In this document: positions 16,827 through 24,619 of the stretch, one piece after another
How the letters are laid out: each line of letters begins with the position of its first letter
How positions within the stretch are numbered: position 1 is the first letter of the stretch
DNA from: Candidatus Zixiibacteriota bacterium
GTDB lineage: Bacteria; Zixibacteria; MSB-5A5; GN15; PGXB01
NCBI GenBank assembly: GCA_900498245.1
Contig: LS998015.1
Location: forward strand, 2,094,276-2,124,220
DNA length: 29,945 nucleotides
Direction of reading: 5' to 3'
The notes under the pieces: generated by a model
Told to the model about the DNA's origin: nothing
The model's database searches: none
What the model saw: only the letters and a program-made list of their open reading frames with translations
Translations under genes and position numbers: made by a program

Positions 16827-17966
16827 CTACTCCTTCAATAGATCGCGGGCGATTGTCATTTTCTGCGCTTCCGTCGTTCCTTCGTACAATTCGGTAACGC
16901 GGGCATCCCGGAAATATCTCTCCACCGGATATTCTTTCATATAGCCATATCCGCCGTGAATCTGCACCGCTTCATTTACTACGAAATTGGCCATCCGACT
17001 GCAGAACAATTTTGCCATCGAGGCTTCCCGTACGATCGGCTTCCCTTCGTCTTTCAGAGCCGCCGCCCGATAGGCAAGAATTCTCCCCGCTTCAATTTCG
17101 GTCGCCATATCGGCCAATTTGAATTGAATTGCCTGAAAATTGGCGATCGGCTGCTTGAATTGCTTCCGCTCCTTGGCATATTTGATCGCTTCCTCAAGAG
17201 CGGCGCGGGCAATGCCGATGGCCTGGAAGGAAACGCCGATCCGCCCGGAATTCAAAATGGAAAGGGCCATCTTGAACCCCTGCCCCGGAGCGCCAATCAT
17301 ATTTTCCTTAGGAACTTTCACATCCAAGAAAGATACCTCGCGGGTATCCGAGGCTCTCATTCCGCATTTATTTTCGGGGGCGCCGATTGATATTCCCGGT
17401 GTATCTTTATCGATTGCGAAACAGGAGATCCCTTTGTTGCCCGCCGACGGATCAGTTACGGCAAAGACAATAAATATTCCCGCAAATCCCGCATTAGTGA
17501 CAAATGTCTTGGTGCCGTTTATCAGGTAATGATCCCCCTTTTCAACCGCCGACGTCATGATGCCGGAGACATCGGTGCCGGCATTCGGCTCGGTGATACA
17601 ATATGACCCTACCATGCCGGTTGCCATCTGGGGAAGATATTTCTTCTTCAGAAAATCCGAAGCATACTTATGGATTATTTCACAGCAAAGAGAATTTTGA
17701 ACCGAAATCAAAATGCCGACTCCGGCACAGGCCGAACAAATCTCTTCAAGGGCACCGACAAAACTGACTGTCGAAAGCTCCAGGCCGCCGAATTCTTCGG
17801 GAAGCATCATTCCCAGATAACCCAATTCCGCCAATTCCTCCACCAGTTCCCCGGGAATTCCGTCTTCTTCGTCATATTTCATGGCATTGGGAACAAGCCG
17901 TTTCCGGGCAAACTCCCGAGCCGTCTCCTTAATCATCAGATCGTCTTCAGACAGGCCGTAATCCAT
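16827..17966 (-). CDS. Acyl-CoA dehydrogenase (second, divergent copy)
   Basis: A 379-residue acyl-CoA dehydrogenase. The segments CITEPNAGTDVSG and FVTNAGFAGIF mark the FAD-binding middle domain. The helix LNSGRIGVSFQAIGIARAALE and RKQFKQPIANFQAIQFKLADM mark the C-terminal domain. The final motif YEGTTEAQKMTIARDLL carries the catalytic Glu362. It is clearly divergent from the next gene rather than a recent duplicate. AAGGAG sits 7 bases before the ATG. It lies 15 bases after the 3-hydroxyacyl-CoA dehydrogenase stop. Substrate chain length cannot be read from the sequence; butyryl-CoA or a branched short acyl-CoA is plausible from context. Confidence 0.95.
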   Translation of the reverse strand: MDYGLSEDDLMIKETAREFARKRLVPNAMKYDEEDGIPGELVEELAELGYLGMMLPEEFGGLELSTVSFVGALEEICSACAGVGILISVQNSLCCEIIHKYASDFLKKKYLPQMATGMVGSYCITEPNAGTDVSGIMTSAVEKGDHYLINGTKTFVTNAGFAGIFIVFAVTDPSAGNKGISCFAIDKDTPGISIGAPENKCGMRASDTREVSFLDVKVPKENMIGAPGQGFKMALSILNSGRIGVSFQAIGIARAALEEAIKYAKERKQFKQPIANFQAIQFKLADMATEIEAGRILAYRAAALKDEGKPIVREASMAKLFCSRMANFVVNEAVQIHGGYGYMKEYPVERYFRDARVTELYEGTTEAQKMTIARDLLKE

Positions 17967-17981
17967 AAATAATCTCCTTAA

Positions 17982-18869
17982 TTACTTTTCATATATAAAG
18001 AATCCGCGCCCGGTCTTGCGGCCCAGATATCCAGCTTGAACCATCTTCCACAAAAGCGGGCAAGGACGATACTTCGAGTCGGAAAATCCCTTATATAGTA
18101 CTTCCATAATCGCCAGACAGACATCGAGCCCGATAAAATCAGCCAGAGTCAGCGGCCCCATGGGATGATTCATGCCCAATTTCATTACCGTATCGATATC
18201 CTCGGCCGACGCCACCCCTTCCATCAAGGCGTAAATCGCCTCGTTTATCATCGGCATCAGGATACGATTGGAAATGAAACCGGGAAAATCGTTCACCTCC
18301 ACCGGTGTTTTCCCCAGTCTCCGCGATAATTCCTGCGTCAAATGAAACGTTTCATCGCTGGTGGCGATGCCCCGTATCAATTCCACCAACGACATCATCG
18401 GCACCGGATTCATGAAATGCATCCCTATTACCCGTTCGGCGCGGCGGGTAGTTGCCGCTAATTGCGTGATTGGCAATGACGAAGTATTAGAAGCGAGAAT
18501 CGCACCGTTGGTGCAAATCATATCGAGTTGCTTGAAAACCGCAATCTTGGCCTCCAGATTCTCGTATATGGCCTCCACTATCAATTGCGCCTCTCGAAGA
18601 TCGTCCAATTTGGTGCCGAAATAAATCCGGTTCAGCGTATTATTCTTGTCCTGTTCGGTAATCTTTTCTTTCTTGATCATCCGGTCCAAATTGACTGTAA
18701 TCGTCTTCTTGGCTTTTTCCAGTATCTCATTCGAAGTATCCACAAGTATTACATCATATCCGCCCTGGGAACAAACATGAGCGATACCGTTCCCCATGGT
18801 TCCACCGCCAACCACGCCTATGATTTTGATGTCATCCAAATGCATATCCATAAACCCTGCCATTTTCAT
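17982..18869 (-). CDS. hbd: 3-hydroxybutyryl-CoA dehydrogenase
   Basis: The enzyme reversibly oxidises (S)-3-hydroxybutyryl-CoA to acetoacetyl-CoA. The 295-residue protein has the NAD(P)-binding motif GVVGGGTMGNGIAHVCSQGG near residue 18, the catalytic-His region GMHFMNPVPMM, the NDFPGFISNRILMPMINEA helix, and the MNHPMGPLTLADFIGLD dimer domain. The single-domain length matches bacterial Hbd rather than fused FadB. The start is uncertain by a few codons. ATG 18869 forms an ATGA overlap with the thiolase stop, while Met7 (18851) has a better AGGG ahead. Confidence 0.95.
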   Translation of the reverse strand: MKMAGFMDMHLDDIKIIGVVGGGTMGNGIAHVCSQGGYDVILVDTSNEILEKAKKTITVNLDRMIKKEKITEQDKNNTLNRIYFGTKLDDLREAQLIVEAIYENLEAKIAVFKQLDMICTNGAILASNTSSLPITQLAATTRRAERVIGMHFMNPVPMMSLVELIRGIATSDETFHLTQELSRRLGKTPVEVNDFPGFISNRILMPMINEAIYALMEGVASAEDIDTVMKLGMNHPMGPLTLADFIGLDVCLAIMEVLYKGFSDSKYRPCPLLWKMVQAGYLGRKTGRGFFIYEK

Positions 18870-20056
18870 GTCAATTCAATAGCCATGGCTACCGCATGAC
18901 CGCCTCCGAGACACAAAGTCGCCAAACCATTCTTCTTACCGCGATCCTTTAAGGCGTAAATCAAGGTCGCGAGAATTCTGGTCCCCGAGGCCCCAATGGG
19001 GTGACCCAGCGCCACCGCCCCGCCATGAACATTGACCCGGTTCCAATCCCAGCCCAGTTCTTTCCCGTCGGCCAGGGCCTGAACCGAGAACGCCTCATTG
19101 GCCTCAATCAGGTCGAAATGATTGACGTCTACCCCCATCTTATTGCAGAGTTTATTGACCGCACGTATCGGCGCAAAAAACAGAAGTTCCGGCTCAATTC
19201 CGGCCGTTGTGTATTCGACCACTCGCGCCAGGGGGGTCAGATTATTTTCCTTCATAAATTTCTCGGAAACGATTACCGACGCCGCCGCCCCGTCATTCAA
19301 GCCGGGCGCATTGCCGGCCGTCACCGTTCCATCCTTTTCAAACGCCGGTTTCAACTTGGCCAGACCTTCCACGGAAATATCGGCCCGCGGGCATTCATCG
19401 ACCTCAAAAATTTTCGGATCGCCCTTCTTCTGCGGAATGGCAACCGGAAATATTTCATTCTTAAATTTCCCTTGAGAAATTGCGGCCAGGGCCTTTTTAT
19501 GGGAATTGTAGGCGAATTCATCCTGCTCTTCCCGTGAAATACCGGCTTTGCGGGCCGTCAATTCGGCCGCACTGCCCATATGCCAGTTCTTGAAAGCGCA
19601 CCACAGGCCATCAAGCACCATCGAATCTTGAAGTTTCTTATCTCCGAATTTCAGTCCGCCCTTGGCGCCGTGCAGAACATACGGCGTTCCCGACATCGAT
19701 TCCATTCCACCCGCCACCACGCACTCCTGATCCCCGGCCCGTATTGACTGCGCCGCCAGCATGACCGCTTTTAGACCCGAGCCGCAGACTTTATTTATAG
19801 TCATAGCCGCTGTTTCCGCCGGCACTCCGCCCCAGATCGCGGCCTGCCGGGCCGGGGCCTGCCCCACGCCCGCCTGAACCACTTGTCCCATAATAACTTC
19901 ATCTATCTTCTTGGGGTCGATTTTAGCCCGCCCAACGGCCTCTTTGATCGCCAAAGAACCCAACTGGGTTGCCGTAAAACCTGATAATCCTCCCAGAAAA
20001 GTTCCAATCGCCGAACGACAGGCGGAAACAATATACGCTTCGTTTCTATTAGCCAT
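18866..20056 (-). CDS. atoB: Acetyl-CoA acetyltransferase (thiolase)
   Basis: A 396-residue biosynthetic-type thiolase that condenses two acetyl-CoA to acetoacetyl-CoA or cleaves it. All catalytic residues of the classical family are present: Cys91 in NKVCGSGLKAV, the NEAF motif near 319, His352 in GHPIGASG and Cys382 in CLGGGHA. AGGAGG lies upstream of the ATG. It heads the operon with hbd and two acyl-CoA dehydrogenases, forming a four-carbon CoA module. An enoyl-CoA hydratase for the same module is not in this operon; the nearest crotonase-fold gene is at 24620-25402. Confidence 0.96.
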   Translation of the reverse strand: MANRNEAYIVSACRSAIGTFLGGLSGFTATQLGSLAIKEAVGRAKIDPKKIDEVIMGQVVQAGVGQAPARQAAIWGGVPAETAAMTINKVCGSGLKAVMLAAQSIRAGDQECVVAGGMESMSGTPYVLHGAKGGLKFGDKKLQDSMVLDGLWCAFKNWHMGSAAELTARKAGISREEQDEFAYNSHKKALAAISQGKFKNEIFPVAIPQKKGDPKIFEVDECPRADISVEGLAKLKPAFEKDGTVTAGNAPGLNDGAAASVIVSEKFMKENNLTPLARVVEYTTAGIEPELLFFAPIRAVNKLCNKMGVDVNHFDLIEANEAFSVQALADGKELGWDWNRVNVHGGAVALGHPIGASGTRILATLIYALKDRGKKNGLATLCLGGGHAVAMAIELT

Positions 20057-20175
20057 AGATTCCTCCTGATTATTTAATTGCTTTTGTCTTTAATCTCATA
20101 AATTTATATTCCCGAAGCGGATAAATCAAGTGAAAGATGTCACAAATACTGCTGAAAAAACTTTGTTTTTTTTTG

Positions 20176-20205
20176 TTGACATCTGGGCTCAATTTCGATT
20201 TTATT
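20176..20205 (+). promoter_or_regulatory. Candidate promoter of the beta-barrel gene
   Basis: A perfect TTGACA (20176-20181) is followed after 18 bases by TTTATT (20200-20205). The same weak -10 hexamer occurs at the propeller gene promoter near 5666. The leader to ATG 20280 would be about 65 bases. Confidence 0.4.
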
Positions 20206-20279
20206 CACGCCGATAAAATTAACTCACGGAGGAGTCCTCAACAAGGATTTCGAAAAGAGACTTAATGAAAGGAGATTTT

Positions 20280-20876
20280 ATGAAGAAACTCGCGTTGGTA
20301 GGATTGCTTCTTATGGTCATGGCCGTCTCGGCCGTCGCCCAGACTTCCCCCATCGACAAGAAGAGCTGGTTCCTGGGCGGATCTGTCTATTTTGAAACCC
20401 AGAGTGGCGACCTTTATAAAGTCGGCGACAAGAGTCCGTCAACCATTAATATCGGGCCGTCATTCGGCTATTTCATAGCCCCCAGCATATTTATCGGAGC
20501 CGATGTGCTTTACAACCAGTATAAGGTTGGGGATGCCAAGACCACCGCTCTCGGCCTGGGACCCGTTGTTGGCTATTATTTCAATATGAACAAGGCCCGC
20601 ACGGAAGTTAAAGGCTCCGTTTATCCTTATATCAAGGGCTTTTTCCAGTATGCGAGCTATAAAGATGAAACCGGTATCGAAACGAGCAAGATGACCGGCA
20701 CCAGTTTCGGCGCGATGGGCGGCATCAATTATATGCTGTCCGAGGCCGTCGGGCTTGATATCGCCGTGAAATTCAGCTCCGACAAAGCCAAGCAGAAAGA
20801 GCCGGTGGAAGGCGAATCAGTATCTGGATCCACCATCATGGTTGGCGCCGGCGTAACTTATTTTATTTGGAAATAA
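20280..20876 (+). CDS. Outer-membrane beta-barrel protein
   Basis: A 198-residue exported protein. The signal peptide MKKLALVGLLLMVMAVSAVAQ ends at residue 21. The mature part alternates hydrophobic and polar residues with Gly/aromatic-rich strands (FLGGSVYF, IGPSFGYF, LGLGPVVGYYF, FGAMGGINYM). It ends in a beta-strand with aromatic residues (GVTYFIWK), the usual barrel-assembly signal. This fits a small 8-stranded outer-membrane barrel of the OMP_b-brl or OmpW kind; ligand or function cannot be told. AAGGAG lies just ahead of ATG 20280, so the longer frame from 20265 is rejected. Confidence 0.85.
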   Translation: MKKLALVGLLLMVMAVSAVAQTSPIDKKSWFLGGSVYFETQSGDLYKVGDKSPSTINIGPSFGYFIAPSIFIGADVLYNQYKVGDAKTTALGLGPVVGYYFNMNKARTEVKGSVYPYIKGFFQYASYKDETGIETSKMTGTSFGAMGGINYMLSEAVGLDIAVKFSSDKAKQKEPVEGESVSGSTIMVGAGVTYFIWK

Positions 20877-20900
20877 CATCTCTGTGAGTTAAATAAAAAG

Positions 20901-20926
20901 CCGGGCCACGGGGCCCGGTTTTTTTT
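20901..20926 (+). terminator. Rho-independent terminator of the beta-barrel gene
   Basis: CCGGGCC (20901-20907) and GGCCCGG (20912-20918) form a 7-bp GC-rich stem with a 4-base loop followed by eight T. It lies 25 bases after the stop. Confidence 0.92.
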
Positions 20927-20961
20927 ATACTACTCTTTTGCCGAAATCAATAATTGTATTG

Positions 20962-20997
20962 AAAATAAAAGGAGGCCCGGCAAATATGCGGGGCCTC
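20962..20997 (-). terminator. Terminator of the small minus-strand gene
   Basis: On the minus strand, GAGGCCC and GGGCCTC (20997-20991 and 20978-20972) pair, extended inward by GC/GC across a mismatch, with an ATATTT loop. CTTTTATTTT follows. It lies about 36 bases past the stop at 21034. Confidence 0.8.
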
Positions 20998-21033
20998 ATA
21001 CGCCAAGTTCCATATTCATGCCGGGCGGCTCGA

Positions 21034-21321
21034 TCAGAAATTGACGGCCAGATCCAGATTCGAGCAGATTTCACGCGCCTTGTTCAGTGGAATCCACGGG
21101 TCCTCGGCGATGCGGGTCACGAAATTCTCATCCCGGCTGACAATATTCATGGTCGGACTGTGGCCGAGTGAGACGCCTTCTTCCGGGACACGATATAGCC
21201 ATCCGGTATCGTGACAGTAATAAGCGCCTGGTTCGGCGATTTCGTTAAAGGGGATTGTTACCTTACGAGACAAAGTCCTGGTTCCCTCGAGTTGCTGTGT
21301 GGTAAGATGCTTGGAAGTCAT
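21034..21321 (-). CDS. Small protein of unknown function
   Basis: A 95-residue protein that I do not recognise. It has no signal peptide or membrane segment. Visible features are a polar N-terminus (MTSKHLTTQQLEGTRTLS), a central GAYYCHDTGWLYRVPEEGV with one Cys, one His and aromatic residues, then MNIVSRDENFVTRIAEDPW and an ICSNLDLAVNF tail. It is a credible gene because AAGGAGG lies 5 bases before ATG 21321 and a good terminator follows its stop. It stands alone between two outer-membrane barrel genes on the other strand. The three charged motifs look like a compact cytoplasmic domain, but no function is proposed. Confidence 0.7.
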   Translation of the reverse strand: MTSKHLTTQQLEGTRTLSRKVTIPFNEIAEPGAYYCHDTGWLYRVPEEGVSLGHSPTMNIVSRDENFVTRIAEDPWIPLNKAREICSNLDLAVNF

Positions 21322-21542
21322 CCTTCCTCCTTTGTTTCTCCTCACTTCACGGCTGCCCCGATGCCATGTTCCTTCAATAGCACCTCGGACCGCCCGAAAG
21401 TAAAGGAAGTTTAAAACATCTTAACCTTGAACAAAATATTCAATAAACTCACTCTTTGTATTATGATTAATATTTCGCTTTGTCATAAAATTTTACGCTT
21501 CACTCTCAAAAAGGTTTGTAAAATTACGACAATATTAAGGCA

Positions 21543-21559
21543 ATGATACATTGTATCAT
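21543..21559. promoter_or_regulatory. Palindromic operator candidate
   Basis: ATGATACA-T-TGTATCAT is a perfect 8-bp inverted repeat around a single base. A second TTGTATCAT half-site occurs at 21710-21718, beginning on the last base of the TATAAT hexamer. The repeated half-site near a promoter suggests a dimeric repressor; the regulator is unknown. Confidence 0.4.
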
Positions 21560-21704
21560 GATAATTTATTTTTTGCTCCGAAAGAATAATTCAATAAATT
21601 GAATTTTACTTAACGAACTCAAGATCAGGTCGCACAATTCATTGACTTCGAATAATATCCCGTCGCGAGTAAACGCGCTATGAAGATTTATAAATCGTCT
21701 TTTG

Positions 21705-21718
21705 TATAATTGTATCAT
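21705..21718 (+). promoter_or_regulatory. TATAAT -10 box with overlapping operator half-site
   Basis: TATAAT (21705-21710) matches the -10 consensus, but the -35 region (GAAGAT, 21682-21687) is poor. TGTATCAT immediately follows, matching the half-site of the palindrome at 21543. An activated or repressed promoter for the barrel gene at 21891 is a reasonable guess. Confidence 0.35.
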
Positions 21719-21890
21719 TTATTCCTGTTTGGCTATTTCAATTTCATTTTATTCCCTTTCCGGGGGGGGAAGGAAAACATTGCGTGAACCCGGTTCTTGT
21801 GCCTGCGTACAATAAATTATCAAATTATTGTTAATGAGATTCCCAGGCCCAACTGGGGATGTGGTCTTTGCTTTAGAAAGGAGGATGTCC

Positions 21891-22508
21891 ATGAAGAAAC
21901 TAACCCTTCTGACTGTGGTTCTTCTGGCATTTTCGGTTTCATCGTTTGCGGAGACTATGTGGCGGCCGGTGCTCTATTTGGGGGGCGGAGCGAGTGTTCC
22001 CACCGGGAATTTCAAGGATGGCTTCAAAACCGGGTACAATTTCGCCAGCAGTTTCGGTTTCGAATATCATTCCTCGCTGGAACTTCTCGGCGAATTATCC
22101 TACAGCCGCTTCCCGCTCGATCAGACCAAATCCCTGGCCACGGAACCGCTGGGAACATCGGTCGACGGCGGCGCGGCTCGTGTGCTGAATATCGGCGGTG
22201 CGGTGCGCTATTACTTCACACCCGGTAGCGCCTTATCCAAATTTAGACCGTACATACTGGGCCGCCTCGGAGTGGCGCATTTATCTCAAGCCGATATGAC
22301 CATTGTCGGTCTCGATGGAACTACCATCAATTCGTTCTCCGGATCCACCAAGTTTACCTATGCCATCGGAGCCGGAACCAATATTGATCTAAATCGCAAT
22401 TTAGGGCTATGGGTGGAAGGAAAATTCGATGGTATCAGTACCCCCCTGCATAAAACTGATTATGTCCCTATCCAGGCCGGTATTCGATACATTTTTGGAA
22501 AGGAATAA
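21891..22508 (+). CDS. Outer-membrane beta-barrel protein
   Basis: A 205-residue exported protein. The signal peptide is about residues 1-19 (MKKLTLLTVVLLAFSVSSF). The mature part shows barrel strands rich in Gly and aromatics, such as LYLGGGASVP, FASSFGFEYH, LLGELSYSRF, IGGAVRYYF, YILGRLGVAHL and FTYAIGAGTNI. It ends in AGIRYIFGKE. The pattern matches outer-membrane beta-barrel domain proteins (OMP_b-brl). It is similar in design to the gene at 20280 but not an obvious duplicate. AAAGGAGG is 7 bases before ATG 21891, so starts at 21828 and 21885 are rejected. Confidence 0.85.
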   Translation: MKKLTLLTVVLLAFSVSSFAETMWRPVLYLGGGASVPTGNFKDGFKTGYNFASSFGFEYHSSLELLGELSYSRFPLDQTKSLATEPLGTSVDGGAARVLNIGGAVRYYFTPGSALSKFRPYILGRLGVAHLSQADMTIVGLDGTTINSFSGSTKFTYAIGAGTNIDLNRNLGLWVEGKFDGISTPLHKTDYVPIQAGIRYIFGKE

Positions 22509-22528
22509 ACGATTTGACTATATGAAAA

Positions 22529-22560
22529 AAGCCGGCCCCGAAATGGGGCCGGCTTCTATT
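22529..22560. terminator. Bidirectional terminator between convergent genes
   Basis: AAGCCGGCCCC (22529-22539) and GGGGCCGGCTT (22545-22555) form an 11-bp stem with a GAAAT loop. CTATTTTT follows on the plus strand and TTTTCATATAG on the minus strand. It serves the barrel gene and the carboxylase operon ending at 22596. Confidence 0.88.
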
Positions 22561-22595
22561 TTTGACACAGCTATGATGCCATCGACGGCAGTTGC

Positions 22596-23108
22596 TTATT
22601 TATTGTTTTCGGGGTCGCTTTCTATCTCCAGTTCGATTATGGGAATATCTGTTCCCACCTGATCTCCGTCGCGGAAATTGATTTTCTTAACTGTTCCCGC
22701 GGCGGGGGAATTAACCTGGTTCTCCATTTTCATCGCTTCGACAATCACCATTGGCTGTTTTGCCGAAATATTATCTCCTTCAGCAACCAGAATCTTCACC
22801 ACTTTTCCCGGCATCGGGGCAAAAATCTTGTCCTTGGCCAGGGCCGCCCCACCGGCCACAGAATTGGCCGTGTCGTCCAAATTAATGGCCAGTTCCAGAA
22901 GCAATCCTTCAACGTCGAGATAGGCCTTATCCTTCTCGATTACACAGCAAACCATTTTTCTGGCCCCGTTCAAATCGACAGCAAATTTGCGAGGCGTGAT
23001 TTCCTTGACAGAATAGCAATTCTCCCCGATTTCGATTTCAATCCCTTTCGGGGTGACATTCATTTTGGCTTCGATCAAGTCGTCTTCGAAACGGAAATGG
23101 TTAATCAT
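22596..23108 (-). CDS. Biotinyl (BCCP) subunit of an acyl-CoA carboxylase
   Basis: A 170-residue protein whose C-terminal half is a biotinyl domain. The biotin attachment motif EAMKMENQV places the carrier lysine at Lys127, flanked by MPGKVVKILV and the SPAAGTVKKINFRDGDQV hinge strands. The N-terminal 80 residues are a beta-rich segment of the type that joins biotin carboxylase to the carrier in methylcrotonyl-CoA carboxylase alpha subunits. Its ATG overlaps the biotin carboxylase stop (ATGA). Together the two make 674 residues, about the length of a single fused MCC alpha subunit. It is the last gene of the operon. Confidence 0.9.
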   Translation of the reverse strand: MINHFRFEDDLIEAKMNVTPKGIEIEIGENCYSVKEITPRKFAVDLNGARKMVCCVIEKDKAYLDVEGLLLELAINLDDTANSVAGGAALAKDKIFAPMPGKVVKILVAEGDNISAKQPMVIVEAMKMENQVNSPAAGTVKKINFRDGDQVGTDIPIIELEIESDPENNK

Positions 23109-24619
23109 TTGGACATCCTCACTCCGATTTCCCAGGGGCCGATTGTTTGCCAGGGGGAAATATCAGCGACTTTCGTCCCCTTGATTGTCGGCAGGGATTT
23201 TTGCATCAGTGCCACGGATATCGCCGCGGCCCCGATTTCGACGGCTGGAACAATATCCACCGTCCGATCCGTCATATTCTTCTCGATAAAATCAGTATAG
23301 GTGCGCCCGGCTTTGAATTCCGGATGGTTGAGGACATCGATCATGAAACGCCGCGAAGTCTTAATCCCGAGAATCCTATAGTCTTTCAGGGCATTTATCA
23401 TTTTGGCGATGGCCAGATCCCGGGTCGGCGCGTGGACTATTAGTTTTGCCAATATGGGATCATACTCCACCCCAATTTGCGAATCGCGGCAAACTCCCGA
23501 ATCGACCCGGATTCCCGGCCCGAACGGTTCTTCGTAGTATAGAATCTTTCCCGAAGATGGCAAAAAGTTGTTTTCTCCGTCTTCGGCATATATTCGGCAT
23601 TCGATAGAATGTCCCCTCTGCGCCGGTCTCAATAGATAATCCGAAATTTTTTCGCCGGCCGCGATCCGAATCTGTTCGACCACCAGATCGGCCCCGGTTA
23701 CCATTTCGGTGACAGGATGCTCTACTTGAATGCGGGTATTCATCTCCAGGAAATAGAAACCACCGTTTTTATCAAACAAGAATTCCACCGTCCCGGCATT
23801 TCGATATCCGGCCGCCGTCGCCACCCGCACCGCCGCCGCCCCCATCTGGGCCCGCAGGGCCGGCGTCAGGGCCGTCGACGGCGTTTCCTCGATTATTTTC
23901 TGATGGCGCCTCTGAATGGAGCATTCCCTCTCAAAGAGATGAACCGTATTCCCGTAATTATCACCCAATACTTGAAACTCGATATGCCGCGGGTTTTCAA
24001 TATACTTCTCCAGGTAAACCGTATCGTCGCCGAAGGCATTCTTGGCTTCGCGCATGGCGGCTTCGACCGATGCTTTAAGATCCTCCCTTTTGTGAACTAC
24101 TCTCATGCCTTTGCCGCCGCCGCCCGCCGCCGCTTTTATTAGGACTGGATAGCCGGACTCTTCCGCCGCCCGCTCGAAAGCACCCAGGTCGGCTCCGGCA
24201 TTCTTCATTCCCGGAATAATCGGCACGCCGGCTGTCGCCATTTTTATCCGTGATTGAATCTTGTTCCCCAGCAGCCGCATCGCTTCCGCCGATGGCCCGA
24301 TAAACGTAATTCCGGCCTTTTCGCAGGCTTGCGGGAAAAGGGGGTTCTCGGCCAGAAAACCATAGCCGGGATGAATGGCGTCACAACCGTGCCCCTCGGC
24401 CGTATTTACAATTTTCTCGATATCAAGATATGATTCCCGCGGAGGTGGCGGGCCGATTTCCACCGCTTCATCCGCCACGCGGGTATGCACCGCGTTTCTA
24501 TCGGCCGTGGAGTAAATGGCCAGTGTCGGAATATCCAGAAGCCGACAGGCCTGGAGCACCCGCACTGCTATTTCACCGCGATTCGCAACTAATACCCGTT
24601 TAAATAATCTTTTCGTCAT
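23105..24619 (-). CDS. Biotin carboxylase subunit of an acyl-CoA carboxylase
   Basis: A 504-residue biotin carboxylase that uses ATP and bicarbonate to carboxylate biotin. Seen are the N-terminal LVANRGEIAVRV, the HPGYGFLAEN loop near 84, the ATP-grasp glycine loop GGGGKG at 166-171 with Lys162 ahead of it, and EMNTRIQVEHPVTE at 292-305. After the normal catalytic core (about 450 residues) is a tail (DISPWQTIGPWEIGV) resembling the linker that continues into the carrier part of MCC alpha. The start follows the hydratase stop directly (TAGATG). Neighbours point to 3-methylcrotonyl-CoA as substrate. Propionyl- or acetyl-CoA use is less likely given the partner beta subunit. Confidence 0.93.
   Translation of the reverse strand: MTKRLFKRVLVANRGEIAVRVLQACRLLDIPTLAIYSTADRNAVHTRVADEAVEIGPPPPRESYLDIEKIVNTAEGHGCDAIHPGYGFLAENPLFPQACEKAGITFIGPSAEAMRLLGNKIQSRIKMATAGVPIIPGMKNAGADLGAFERAAEESGYPVLIKAAAGGGGKGMRVVHKREDLKASVEAAMREAKNAFGDDTVYLEKYIENPRHIEFQVLGDNYGNTVHLFERECSIQRRHQKIIEETPSTALTPALRAQMGAAAVRVATAAGYRNAGTVEFLFDKNGGFYFLEMNTRIQVEHPVTEMVTGADLVVEQIRIAAGEKISDYLLRPAQRGHSIECRIYAEDGENNFLPSSGKILYYEEPFGPGIRVDSGVCRDSQIGVEYDPILAKLIVHAPTRDLAIAKMINALKDYRILGIKTSRRFMIDVLNHPEFKAGRTYTDFIEKNMTDRTVDIVPAVEIGAAAISVALMQKSLPTIKGTKVADISPWQTIGPWEIGVRMSK

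Larger units (their letters stand above)
21322..21890. other. AT-rich intergenic region with palindrome and promoter elements
   Basis: About 570 bases lacking a credible gene on either strand and AT-rich in comparison with its surroundings. It holds a palindrome at 21543-21559, a TATAAT at 21705-21710 overlapped by a copy of one palindrome half, and a run of eight G near 21764. The rest shows no recognised RNA or repeat. The long leader in front of ATG 21891 (about 170 bases if TATAAT is the -10 box) may carry regulation. Confidence 0.5.

Noticed and set aside
15682-17966. Naming one acyl-CoA dehydrogenase as isovaleryl-CoA dehydrogenase (liuA)
   Set aside because: Both have the catalytic Glu in the short/medium-chain position, and they sit in a different operon from the MCC genes.
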